From Odobenus rosmarus divergens (Eukaryota > Chordata > Mammalia > Carnivora > Odobenidae), in the NCBI RefSeq assembly GCF_000321225.1, contig NW_004450566.1:611797-675796 (forward strand): a stretch of 64,000 nucleotides of DNA, given 5' to 3'. The stretch's first letter is position 1. Each line of letters begins with the position of its first letter. Of this stretch, positions 9,761-61,504 are shown in pieces. Under the pieces are notes generated by a model, which did not search any database, was not told the DNA's origin, and saw only the letters and a list, made by a program, of their open reading frames with translations. A program made the translations under genes and the position numbers.

Positions 9761-12700
9761 TGGAAATAGTTATTTTTCATAAAAATGTTATTTACATTAA
9801 TTTGTAATGTGTTTATTATTGTAACTTAAAAATTAATAAATAGATTTTCTCACTTTTAATTTTACCAATAGATATAATGCATATCAACAAAAACTCTTTG
9901 GAATGCTTAATAATGAATGTACAGGGGACTTGATTTCAAAAAACCTTAAGAACCACTACCCTAATAAATTATTCCTGGGGAATTTTGCATGTGAATACCA
10001 TGAGGCTATACCAAGGAAGTTAATATATTCAGCTGTGGATTAGGATGACCTCCTGATTTCAATGTTAAATTGGGTGTAATGACCAATAACAGTTACATAA
10101 ATAATTGATTAAGAGAAGTCAAAAAGAAAACCAAAGCTTTAAAAGTCTGTTTAATATTTCATTCATGTGCACAGATGACTCCTGGATTTGGTTACTGACT
10201 TGTGACAGTGAATGGGTCTTGGTCTCCTAGGGAGGCTGTTTGCTTTGCCATTTACACACTTTTTTGATTTCAGATACTCATCATCTGTCAGATTTCCTTG
10301 TGATTAATGCATCTGACATATGACTTGTTTCTTTGTCTATCTTTTATTATGTGATTTCATCAGGATTCTTTGAAATCAGTATGGAGAGTGATCAGCACAC
10401 TATAATTTGGTTTTAAGTGCATTTCCTTATCAAAATACATGGAATTATGTGGCATTCTTATGTCATCAGTTGAAGAACTGAATCCTATCATGTAAAGTTA
10501 GATAAAACACAGCCTAACATAGTTACATCTATTATTACCTAATGTAGAACATAAAAACAAAAGAGATAAAAAGTTGTACAAGATCTTGATAAGCATCTGG
10601 ATGAAAATAGAGAAAGAAAAGAAAGATATCTTCCTGCTGATTTTATGATGTCAGTGTTTGTTTTTGTGAGCTTTAAATTTCTCTTCTCATTTCCTTTCTC
10701 CCTAGGACTCTGGATTCTCAGCTAGAGTTTAACTGAAGGGTGCTATCAATATAGTGAAGTTACCTGTGCTTAAATGCGCCTTCACCATTTACTTGATCTT
10801 GATCAAGTGACTTTAGCTGTTTGTGCTCTATTTCCCTTTCTATAAAATGAGGATAATAAGTTGATCTATTTCACTGAATGAAGATTAAGCGAAACAATGC
10901 ATGAACCATGCTCAGTATTCTGCCTGCCACTTATTGAGTCCTCCGTGAATATCAGCTATGATTCTTCTCTACTTTTACTTACTGGCAATTTCATTTCAAC
11001 TGTACATTAAATGGATGGGAAAATAAAGAACTCAATTAGATAATTCAAGAATTGCGTATTAAACTATTATATACCAGGCATTGTGCTAGTAGTGCTCAGG
11101 ATATAAAGATGGATAAAAACATGCCCATGAGGGTGGAGGCTATGTCCATGTAGCACATTACTCTATTTCTAGTCTTTCTCAGAGTGCCTGACATATGGTA
11201 GATATTTAACAAGTATGTGCCAATAAGCAAACAACCAACCTTATGAAGTAAGTGTAATTACTCTTACCATTTTACGGATGAATAAGCTGAGACTTGGAAA
11301 GGGAGAATCATCCAGTGTCACCAGGCAGTAAGTCACAGAATCAGAACTGAAACCACCTCTGTGCAATTCACCTTGGAGCCAGTACCTATGCTGCATCTCT
11401 AGGAAGTGAATGCTAACACTAGCTATCCATGCTGCTTGAGAAGTATGGATTTGGTTCCTTAGTTCCTAATTTTCAAAGCATACCATTGCCCTGCAGATGA
11501 ACCAAATGCTCATAAAACAGTCCTTAAGTATTTGAGTATCCACCTTCTTAAGACACTTTGAGGATAGAGCAGTTAACATGAGAGATGTTAGTGGAATTTA
11601 CATTCCAACCAAAGGGACAGATGCTAAACAATGAGATATGCGATCACCCTTGTGATGAATGCTCTATAGAAGCATATGTCAGAGGTTCTGACTTAATCTG
11701 GCACATTGGGCAGGAAGGCTTCCCCAATGAAGGGATTTTTAAATTGAGCTCCGAAGGGCAAGTAGAAAAAGAATTAACTAGAAAGGAAGTAGAGAAAGAG
11801 CATTTCTTGCAGAGTAACATGTCTCCAAGACTCCTTTGGGGCATTGCAATAAAAGAAAAAAGGCCAGTGTGCTATACCCAAGGAGTGTGTTAGACAGTAA
11901 GATGACATGAAGCTATAGAGACAGGTTAGGGCTACAACTTCCAGGACTTCCAAACCAGGTCAATGTTGGTCTTTTCCTAAGTGCAGTGGGTTTTAGAGAT
12001 GAGTGATGTGATAAGATACACAATTTAGAAACATCACAATATGAAAGGAGACCAGTGAGAACTTTGTTGAAAGAAGATGGTAGTGTGGACCAGGATAGTG
12101 GCTTTGGAGATGGAGACAAGTGGGTAAAGATAGACTATGGACTTGGTGACTTAGATCTGAAAGATGAGCAGGAGACAGATCCAGGTTTTATGAGACCCGA
12201 AGCTTGTGGAATTAGGGAGCTCCTCTAGAAATAGATTTACTATATAAGGGGAGGTTTCTAGATAGCTGGCAAGATCCAGGACAATGTATGCAGATGCACT
12301 GAGGTCTAGATGAAGAAGGAGAGGCTTCCTCATCCACATTCCTTTTTATAAACGGGCAATACTTTGTCCAGAATCCTTCCCAGCATTCACTCTCAAGTGT
12401 AGGAGATCAAGTAGAAAAATAGATAACTGCTTTCTAATTTGGAGACTCTCTGATTGTGGGGGGAGAAAACATTTTAGGTAAGTTCATTATCTGCAAGTCA
12501 AGAAGGCCATCCATACCTATGCACTGCTAACGGGATATAGTTATTGTCCAACAAGATACTTTTGAAATACTAATTTATGCTCAGACACAGAGATAAACTG
12601 AGTTGTCCTCAACAAAATTGGGACAGTGGCCACTCTGTATATTATGGACACAAGTGACTGGTAGTTTCCCCCTCCCCCCCCCCCACATTTCAATAGTCTT

Positions 12701-13790
12701 CCTTCAAGAAGATGAGTTCCAGCTGTCCCTCAGTTACCAGTTGATGGGCTCTGACTCATTTCTTGCCAACAGTTGGCACCTGTTTTCTGTCAGCTGACTG
12801 GCACTGCAGCATTTTGCACTGAGGGGAGGAGAAGGCATGAGCTGTGAGCTCTCAGAAATGATCAGGCATGTGGGGATCATAAGCCTTACTTCTGATAGAA
12901 CCCAGAATCCAACTGGGAAATTATTAACTGGAGAAAGCTGGAAGATCATGTCTACCCAAGTGAGCTAACAGTGGTCCTGGAATAAGATCCAGGAAAAAGT
13001 GATTCTGTCTGGAGAAATGCATCCACATCTTGGAGAGTTACAATGGACTCTAGTATATTAAAAGGATTTCTGAAAAATACGGTGAAGAAATATGAAAAAT
13101 CTTCATTTTTAATTCAGGACTTTACAAACGTACATGAGCAGGAAATCCTTTTTCTACACACACACACTCACACATACATGCACACAGACCCCACTGATCA
13201 ATATGCTACAGAGCACAGTTTGGGGAAACAAAGGGCAAATTAGCATCAATGTAGGAAGGCCAAGGAATGGGAAGGGAAATAAAAGGCCCTAACATAGTAG
13301 AAAACTCTGGGAGTTTGTGCCTAGACTGTAATATCCTAATTCTCAATATGGTTTGGCAGCTCTGGGTCTGCACTACACATAAATTCATATGAGGTTGATT
13401 TTTGATGCAAACGATGCCTGAGCTGTTGGGCTGACCTGTTGCTCCCCTAAGAGAAGAACTTTGGTTTATTTCAAGATAGGTCAAGGAGTGATGACTGACA
13501 AGGACAACTCCTGTATCACTTTTAAATTTTGGGGGGTTTCTAAAATTGGAAGTAAAAAGCAATATAAAATCTAGTTGTTTCTGGAAGCATGAGATTGCCT
13601 ATTAAGGCATCAGTTCAAACAATTTAGATATAAAGTTAAAAACAGACTAACATAGTGAAAAGATGGGGTCAGAGAGACTAGTTTTAAAATCTTGGCTTAT
13701 CCATGTGACTTTGGGCAGGTGACTTAACCTCTCAATCTCAGTTTCTATATCTGTAAGAGCACTTCACTTGCAGAATAATGCAAACATTAG
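9761..13790. other. Intergenic DNA with scattered old repeats
   Basis: No gene is seen. A MIR-like copy lies at about 10765-10985, an L2-like tail at about 11120-11230, an antisense MIR at about 11235-11395 and a long old repeat of uncertain family at about 11640-12330. A C-run is at about 12668-12685 and a short CA-rich stretch at about 13157-13185. A MIR fragment lies near 13660-13770. Confidence 0.65.
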
Positions 13791-13804
13791 AAATAGTAGA
13801 TCTT

Positions 13805-13890
13805 TATTTAATTTTTTATTGTTATGTTAATCACCATACATTACATCATTAGTTTTTGATATAGTGTTCCATGATTCATTGTTTGTGTAA
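13805..13890 (-). mobile_element. L1 3'-end fragment, 86 bp
   Basis: It matches the terminal carnivore L1 3' UTR (AATCACCATACATTACATCA block), heavily 5' truncated. Target duplication AAATAGTAGATCTT is perfect at 13791-13804 and 13891-13904. Confidence 0.88.
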
Positions 13891-14124
13891 AAATAGTAGA
13901 TCTTATTCTCATGAATTAACTCATCCTTGTGAAAATATACAATATATATGTTTAATATATTATAGTAATAATGTAATAAAAGTTATTTCTATTATTTCAA
14001 ATAGCAGAAAAGAGCTGATAGTGTAAGATGTACAGTGCTCATTTGATTTCTCATACTATAAATATCTTTTAAAATGTTACGTCACCTTTGTCTTGCAAAC
14101 ATAAGGTATACAACCTGGATTCTG

Positions 14125-14230
14125 GAATAACTGCCCAGTTAAAATCTCGTCTCTACCACTGAGTATCTGTGTGACCTTGAACAAACCACATTACCTCTCA
14201 TTGCCTCAACTTTCTTTTCTACAATTCAGG
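14125..14230 (+). repeat. MIR fragment, sense
   Basis: The core reads CTGTGTGACCTTGAACAAACC, followed by a CCTCA-type block, matching the centre of MIR. Confidence 0.6.
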
Positions 14231-14804
14231 GACAATAACATTATTTATCTCCTATTTGTTTTATAATCTTTAAGAGAATTCGGTTAGAAAGTGTACTGTG
14301 CTGTGAATATAGTTAAGAACTCATTACTTTTCATTGTTTGATATCAATACTTCTCAATGCTGGATAAAATGTTTATATTTGAAAACTGATACTCCAACTC
14401 ATTACACAAGAAAAAGATTGAAAATAAGACAAAATTAAACAAATGACTTCCTTTTCTTGATACCTCCTTGCTCTTTACTTTTCAGCTCTGGCTTTTCCTG
14501 GCCTAGGGTAACTGCTCTTTTAGTGCCAACTGTCACTGAGCACTCTCTTGTCATTGCAGTCACTCTACATTGCTACTATTAAATGGATTCCAGTGTGACC
14601 TTAGGAGAAGTTTCGCATTGGAATGACAGTTGCCCAAGCAACACCATCTTGACCAGTGATGGTATTCCTGCCTTTTTCACTGATGCCAATATTTTCTTTT
14701 GTATTGAATTTGTAGATAAGAGCTACAAATTTGAATCTGTTTGGCTCTAAAGTCCATTTTCTTTTCATGACACTACAATAATAAGAGCAGCAGTCTCACT
14801 AATA

Positions 14805-15055
14805 ATAAAAACTAACATTTACTGAACTTTTACTAGGTCTAGGAGCTGCACTAAATTATTTATCTGCACTGTCTTATTCAATCCTAATAGCAAACCTCTA
14901 AGTGGTAGACTTCTTTGTTATAGATGAGGAAATAAGGCCCAGTGAGATGAAGTAACCTGTTCAAGGGCACACAACTGGGAGATGAGAGAGCCAGGATTCA
15001 GATTCACTTGTGGCTGGCTCTAGGGCCCACACCTCTAGCCACTTTGTGTTGGTGT
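14805..15055 (-). repeat. MIR, antisense
   Basis: The order of blocks (AACATTTACTGAACTTTTAC, then GATGAGGAAATAAGGCCCAG, then CAAGGGCACACAACTGGGAG) follows a MIR read in reverse. It is moderately diverged, nearly full length. Confidence 0.75.
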
Positions 15056-15597
15056 TACATTTTCAGACTTTTGGGGGGGCCTTTAATGATTAGAACAATA
15101 TCATTTACATCAATCAATTGATAAGCTTAAGGCTGATGGCCTTTTGGTTTCTGTAAGTAAATAGAACATCATTAGCCAAGTGGCAGCAGATTCAGGACCA
15201 TTCATTCATGTGTAGTAGATGCTAGTGAGGAATGATCAGAGCCACGGAGTGAATGTTCAGATAAACAAGGTGGGCTTGATCCACCTGTTAGAACTCTGTT
15301 GGAAAAGATAAGATCTCACCAGTGGGTTTTCTTCATTCTGGTTCTCTCTGGTAAGATAACTTGAAATAGTCCAACATTTCTCTTTCACTTCAAGTCCCTT
15401 AAAAATTTTGGTTCAAAATTTGTACTATCCAAAAAGTGCTACATCTTCCAAAACAAACTGGCACACTACTGTGGAACACCCAAGTGACACCTGCTGTAAA
15501 CTGAAAATTGTGCATGAAGTAGGGAGAGTGCTAGACCCTCTCCAAGAATGAGTTTTGGGCTGGGCCCTGGTGGTGTCTGGAAAAGAAGTGATGATGT

Positions 15598-15777
15598 GGG
15601 GCATCTGGGTGGCTCAGTTGGTTAAATGTCTGCCCTCAGCTCAGGTCATGATCCCAGCATCCTGGGATCGAGCCCTACGTCGGGCTCCCAGCCCAGGGCG
15701 GAGTCTGCTTCTCCCTCTCCCTCTGTCCCCCGGCTCGTGCTCTCTCTGTCTCATAAATAAATAAAATCTTTTTTAAA
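15598..15777 (+). mobile_element. Can-SINE
   Basis: The head GGGGCATCTGGGTGGCTCAG, the body GGATCGAGCCCTACGTCGGG and the AATAAATAAAATC tail are clear. The flanking duplication is imperfect around AGAAGTGAT. Confidence 0.93.
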
Positions 15778-15780
15778 AAA

Positions 15781-17699
15781 GAAAAGAAAACAGGGAAGTG
15801 ATTTCTGCTTCCCTCAGACATGCCATGACTAATAACTATAGTCAATTCCTTGTCATACATTGATGATAGAGTAACGCTTTCATAATATCTATATATAGCA
15901 ATATTCAGGTAATGCAGACTATACAAATACACAGACTGCAAGCCAAAACCCAGGTGAGGAAAAATAACTTCATTTTTTTTTATAAGAGATCTTTGTTTCT
16001 ATTAAGTATTGCCTTTCTAATAAGTAGTGTAAACTTGATTTGAGCCAATCAAGGTTTTTTTCCTTGCCCTGAGGTTGCATCTAAATTCTGAGAGAGCATA
16101 ATGGAAGCATCAAGACATTGGATGGTGAAGGAATGGGGGAGTAAGGAGAGCACAGGTGTTGGTTCTGAATTACCTTCTACCAATGCCATTATCAGTTGAA
16201 ACATCAGTTCTAGTCTTTGTGAGGTCCTGGGCTGATCAGTGTCACTTCATGCAAGTCTCAGGTATGTGTGAGTCACTTCTCTCTACTATTATCTCCTAAA
16301 TAAATTACCCGTACAAAAGTCATTCATTATCTTAGCTCTGATTTCAGGATGAACTAAGGTAAGCTAAGGCATACCTTTTAAAAATGAAAATTTCAAAGTT
16401 TGGGCAAGGTCTTTGTTTAGTTATGGGATCAGCATTCAGAGGTGTATGATTTAATGTTAGCTCTTTTTTGTGTGTGTGCTCTAGACTCAGGAAGGCACAA
16501 TTTGAAAGAGAGGGATGGTATTGGTAATAGAATAAACAAATGGAACTTTTATTGTATTAGTCAGTTTTGTTGGCTCAGTAAGGCTGCATGACAAACTACC
16601 TCAAGACTCAAGTATTTATTTTCATTCTCCTAAGTTGCCATAGTGACAAGTTCAACTTATTTAGGCAGCCCTCATCTGGACCGCTCTGTTGAGTGCTGTG
16701 AATTGGCTGGATTTGGTTGCATAATGTGGGTCTGCTCCATATACATTTGTTCTGGAAACAGGCTGTTGGAGCAGTAATTCCCTGGGGCATATACTCCTCT
16801 CACAGCACTAGGACACTGGAAAGCAACAGCCAAGCCAAACTGTGTAAGCACATCGAAGGTCTTTGCTTGCATCATGTCCATTGGCCAAAACAAATCACAG
16901 GGTCAAGCTCAACCTAGATGGCCCAGGAAACTACACTCTGTCTGCAGGGGCTGTGTGGGGTCGAGTAAATCATTATCATCATCATATGTATTAGTACTAT
17001 AGCCTTGAAAAATTAGGAGGCAGTTAGGGAAACCTTACTCTTCTTCCTTATGGATTTGAAATTGTATTTAAGAATTAACATTTATCTTAGTATATATTTG
17101 GATTTGTACTTGCAGCCTGCACATGGCTAATGTAAAAGTTACCTCATGGGCATTCAGAAGAAAATAGCTATCTTCAGCCCTCGTAGTGGGTAGACTTTGA
17201 AGATGGCTGGATTTCAAGGACAAAAGCCAGATAGAACCGTTCTTCTGGAATTCTTGAAAAATCATTTAGTTTGAGTATTTATGATTTGGGAGAAAGGAAT
17301 GGAGTCTGGGGAAAAACCAACCCCCCTGGGAGGAAGAGGTCAGATTCTGAAGTAGCAGGGTGGACATTCCAGTGATGGAGGTTTGAAGCAAGAGAGGAAT
17401 GTGGGCCCGAGGATGGGAGATCAAAGTTGGAAGTTGGAAATTTCTAATGAAGTGACCTCCAGGGAGAGTTGAATGTCGAGCTGCTGTATCTGGCCTTTAA
17501 ATAAGTCATTTTTGAGGAATTGTTGCAAGTCCTTTCTCTCACACATAGTCAATCCCTTTAGTTTTCGTTTTTCTTTTTTTCCTCAACACTTCAGTGAAGG
17601 CTCAGTCATACAAGTTTGAATGTTCTGAAAAAAGTAAAAGACTGAGCTATGAAGGAAAATGAAACATACTTATTAAGGTAAATTCTTAAATTGCCTCTG
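15781..17699. other. Intergenic DNA just beyond the PCSK1 3' end
   Basis: No gene is seen. About 16550-16970 resembles an old interspersed repeat (TTAGTCAG start, then a GTTGGCTCAGTAAGGCTGC block) that I cannot assign. An ATC triplet run is near 16972-16985. The rest is unique. Confidence 0.55.
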
Positions 17700-20573
17700 A
17701 GAAAGCCCATTTTTCTCAAAAGGAACATCTTAATATAAACTTTCAACTTTTCTTTTTTTACAGTTCATTTGGGAAACACGGTAAGAGGAGACCTCTGTTG
17801 GAAACATGAACTTTTTTCCTTTTTGACTTAGTGAGAAACCATTTATTCTTCTGATGTATAAGCATATTTTACATATTCTGGTTAATACATCAAGTGTATA
17901 ATGTGGGAGTTCCCTTAAAGATGCTAAGACCACACATGTTAAACTCAGCTACACATTGTATTAGGCTATTAGACAAATTTCACTTTTAATATCACAACAC
18001 ATATACATATTATACTTTTTTTTTCACTGATAGAGGAACATGCCTTTCAAAAATATTTTATTGGATGAAACTTTCTTATTCTGAGGAAATTTTTGGTTCT
18101 TTAATATAATTTATTATGCCTTTTAAAATTCTGATAAAAGCATCGGTACATTATAAATACCTGTAAAGAAAATAGAGTTTAAAATTCTGAGGGAAATATT
18201 ATGTAAGTTTCCTCTTTTACATTTTCACAAAAATCCACACAGGCACTAAGAAAGACTGACAAAAATATTTTATGTCTGAACAATATACTCCAGGTTGGAA
18301 ACATTCAAATGTGACTTTATTTAAATATTAAAGCTTCTCTAGAGTGAACCTTTGGCTACAGTCCAATGAGTTGGTTGGGGTTTCAACCAGGAATAGATAC
18401 TGTTAGAAGGATAAAAAAGAAAGCTTCATACAGTGAGCATGAGAGTAGGAAAGGGGAAACGATGAGTTTTTGTTTATTACCATTCATTGGCCTCTCTGGG
18501 CCTTAGCTTTGTTTTTTAGTTGACAACTTATCTAATAAATCTCTGATCCTTTTTGGCTTTAATACTTTTTTGATGTGCTGCAGTTTTCAAAATTCTGTCC
18601 AACACTCTGTATCAAACAACATGTGGAACTTCTAAGGATAGAGTGACACTGCAGTTGTTTTAGGAGAACATCCTCAAAGCATCTTGGGGATTGCTCTGCA
18701 AATAGTTCATTTGTGCACAAATACAAATTGTAGGCTAGGAGGGGAAACTTGGTCTTACCCACCACACTTCAAGCCATAGCAAGTTGACAGACTCTAGTGT
18801 TCTCTTTCTGGTCTAGTTCATGTGTGGTTTTCTGAACTTCCAACTTTAGGGAAGAATTACAAACAGCAAACGCAATGGGAGAATGCCGACATTGTAGATG
18901 ACTGGAACCTTTGTGAGCGCCTAGAAATTCGGAAGCTAGGGGTTAGCAGTTGATGAATTCAGTATAAATGGCATCAAGGGGAGGCGAGATGAAACAAATA
19001 TATCAAGCTAGATTTCAGAGGTACTTTCTGGGGTCTCAAATACCATATTTCCCCACCTATAAATTAACTGGATCATGGCAAGTTCTCATAGTTATTGGTT
19101 GTACATATCCTACCTGAAAGAAGTAGATGTTTGTTTGTTTGTTTGTTTGTTTCCTGAATGCATTTACACTTTGTGTTGTTTCGTGCAGCAGTGGCAAAAA
19201 ATGAAATTTTCGTTGGGTGCTGACCGGTAAGGTAGCCACTGTGAGCAACACGGAGCAGGACACCTTAGGGACCTTGCACTCAAATCTAGCTGGGCAGATT
19301 TCAACGCTATTCAACATTAGCCAACTGTTGCCAGGAGAGAAAATGGGTCTGAGAATCAAGTTTGATGTGAAATTTCATATTTTCAGTAATCACTCATATT
19401 TTTAAATCATTTGACATGCCAAACAAAATCTGCCTGAGGGACAAATGGGGCCTGTGGACTGCCAGTTCGTGTCCTCTTGAGTTGAATCCTGGAAGCAATT
19501 GGGTAAATATTTGAATGCTATCAGTTGTAACATTGGGAAAGTGCTGTTAGTGGTAAGGAATGAACACTTAGTTTTAAAGATCCAGAAAAACCTGTTCGAA
19601 TGAATACAGTTTAAAAAACCAACAAAATCTTCCCTTGGCTCTCTCCATTATAAATATTTTCCTGTTTACGTTGGTTCTCTGTGTCATGAGTGGTTTCCTG
19701 TTAGTATCGTTGAAAAAATATGACTAGGAATTTGCCAAGTCCCAAGTATAAGTTTTATTCTAAGAAAGTAATATGAATTAGTTCTCTCAGTATTCAGCTT
19801 GTGGCTGAGAAAGGAAATAGGTAACAAAAACCTTCATAAGGGGAAAGGGAGCAAGACCAAAGCACACACAAGTCCTGGTCACCTTCAGAGTCACAGTAGG
19901 CCTCTACACAGCACACCAAGCCAAGAAAAATGGTCTAAAACTGCTCGTACCACGTAACACAGATTTGGAGGACTGTTTCTGGATCTCAGTGACTCAGCTT
20001 CTCCCCAAAATGACCAAATGGCCACTCCCTGAATGAGCAGTACTAGGGGGTAGAAAAGCCAAGGATATGGGTCTAATTGAAACTCTTTCATTAGAAACTT
20101 TCCAACGCTGTTGGGCTTCACAACTCAAAGAACCACGTGGCAAAGACAGGAGACAAGTTATAGGAGCAGTTTTCTTTGCTCTCAATCTTTGCAGATTACT
20201 TCTTCAAATGAATCTCTGACCTGGGGGATGCCTTTTCTTTTGAGAAATGAAATGGGAGGGTTCAAGGAAGCATTCTAGTGTGGCGTGAGGACCACAAGCG
20301 AAATGAATTGTGGCTCCAGAAAGAACAAAACATTTCACTTGTGCATGCAGGGAAGATGTGTTTTGAAGGAGTCATGATCAATTCAGGAAGTGGAATTTTC
20401 GACCTGAGCTCATCCCTTTCACATGTCTAGTTTGGGGAGCAAAAGCAAAAGTACCACAAAAGGATATTATAAGCATAAGAACCAATGGCCAAAACAACCA
20501 CTTCAGACACAGGCAAAAATCTAAGGGGAAGGAGGAAGCATGAATATTTCCAACTCAGGACCACACACTGATG
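17700..20573 (-). other. PCSK1: PCSK1 3' UTR (downstream end unresolved)
   Basis: PCSK1 messages are known to carry a 3' UTR of roughly 2-3 kb, so the transcript should end around 17.7-18.3 kb. Minus-strand AATAAA hexamers (TTTATT on plus) occur at 19754-19759, 18473-18478, 18316-18321, 18110-18115, 18057-18062 and 17842-17847. I cannot choose between them. A (TTTG)n run lies at about 19129-19152. No Can-SINE or L1 is seen inside, which fits a constrained UTR. Confidence 0.5.
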
Positions 20574-60045
<39,472 letters not shown>

Positions 60046-60088
60046 GTGGAGCCCCAGCCCTTCCAAGCCGGAATGGAAATGAGTGTTT

Positions 60089-60096
60089 ACACGTCA
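60089..60096 (-). promoter_or_regulatory. Second CRE-like site TGACGTGT
   Basis: On the minus strand this reads TTTGACGTGTAAAC, a half-consensus CRE 28 bp downstream of the perfect one. It keeps the TGACG core. With the other site it forms the expected two-CRE proximal promoter. Confidence 0.7.
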
Positions 60097-60116
60097 AATC
60101 GACGAAAGCCATCTCT

Positions 60117-60124
60117 TGACGTCA
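60117..60124 (-). promoter_or_regulatory. Consensus CRE palindrome TGACGTCA
   Basis: This is a perfect 8-bp cAMP response element about 275 bp upstream of the PCSK1 ATG. The human PCSK1 promoter is known to be driven by two proximal CREs bound by CREB/ATF factors. Position and pairing with the next site fit that arrangement. Confidence 0.8.
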
Positions 60125-61435
60125 GATCTACCTGGACTAAGATCTGGATGGTATTCCCGGCGGGGTGGAGAAGCGGCTAAAATAAGCAGAGAAGGATTAA
60201 GGAAAGGAAGGAACCGTTTGCTGGGATCAGTTAAGTCGGCTCCCTGACTGACTGTAAATTCTGTAGCCATGAGAAACACCTTCACTTCTCAAAGAGAAGT
60301 GCCCCTATTTGAATATTACTACCAAGAACCAAAGGCTGGAAGTTACAGTACACTTTGATTCCTCCTGTCCGTTTTCTTTACATTTACTTAATTATCTCAT
60401 GGGTTGGGGGGCAGGGAGGGGGGTGAATTCTTATAATAGCCCTGTGGATATCAGCACCTGCTGTGAAGAACAGGGGTCTTAAGTCTGAAATTGGACAGAG
60501 ACGGGTAGAGCAGAGAGGAGGGAAGCTTCTATTGCCCAGATTCTGATCTAAATTGCCTAAGAAAATAAGCACGTCCGGAAGACATTGTTAAAGCAATACT
60601 TTTAAAAATGTATTTTTAACTAACATTGAAACCACCTAAAAAAAAAACCAGTTTAGTTCCTCCTCTCCTCACTTTCTCAACTTAGTCAAACGATATCTAA
60701 AATTCTATTCTAGATATTGCAAAGCCTAGTATCACCCCCCCTTTACTGTGCTTATCTGAAAATGATTAATCACATGATTTTTAAAAGAAAATTATTTTCT
60801 TTAACCATCAACAAGGGTGTCTAGGGACACAATCCCTGTTGTGTTAACTCAGGGAGAGAAAGAGCGGGTTTTATTAACTCTGAACTTTCGATTTTTTCTT
60901 CAGTAGAGCTCCTCACTTTGGTTTTGAGCTGAAGCTGTGCCATTACTTTTCCATAAAATGCACAGTGTCACTCTGTGGAAGAATTTTTTTTCGTGGAAAG
61001 AGAATTAGCAAGAGTCTAAATGGCCCCCCACACCTCCCACCCACCCCCACACAGACCCCGAAAATGGATTCAGTCTACCTTGGCTGACTGAGCCTATCTC
61101 AATCCTCAGGGGTTGAATCAGGTTGCAAAAGTCCCAGTGTGTAGTATTCAGCACTAAAGAATGGACAGCGCCACACGCGGCTGTGGCCAGAGTGGCCCTT
61201 CGGTTTGAGCCTCAGAAACTGCTGTCTTTTTGCAACTAGCCAGAACCAAGCTGTTTCTCATCTGATCTGTGTCTTTCCCCTCTTTTAAATAGAAAAAAAT
61301 AGGAAATTGACTGCAGGGGGGAACTGTGGTTAGGTTCCTGATCGTGACTACGTGCATCGAGCATGTTGGACGCATCCCAAAAGTGAAATTGTGGAGGCTT
61401 AAAAGTCTTGTCTGTGAAAGGTCTTTCTTCTTTTT
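60125..61435. other. PCSK1 5' flank, proximal
   Basis: No gene or transposable element is recognised. It holds a G-rich run near 60402-60424 and a C-rich run near 61025-61057. Base composition drops from GC-rich to average within about 300 bp of the CREs. Confidence 0.7.
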
Positions 61436-61504
61436 CCCTTTTCCTTCCTTCTTTCCTTCTTTCCTTCCTTCCTTCCTTCCTTCCTTCCTTCCTTCCTTCT
61501 CTCT
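61436..61504. repeat. TTCC microsatellite
   Basis: It is a (CCTT)n tract, uninterrupted over its second half and with CTTT-type interruptions at its start. Long ORFs across it (61154-61748) are repeat artefacts. Confidence 0.95.

Noticed and set aside
13157..13185. CRISPR-like or other structured direct repeats
   Set aside because: It is a short CA-rich simple repeat. No regularly spaced repeats with unique spacers exist anywhere in the window.
19754..19759. First minus-strand AATAAA as the PCSK1 polyadenylation signal
   Set aside because: It would give an 0.8-kb 3' UTR, short for this gene, and several later hexamers are equally good, so no site was called.
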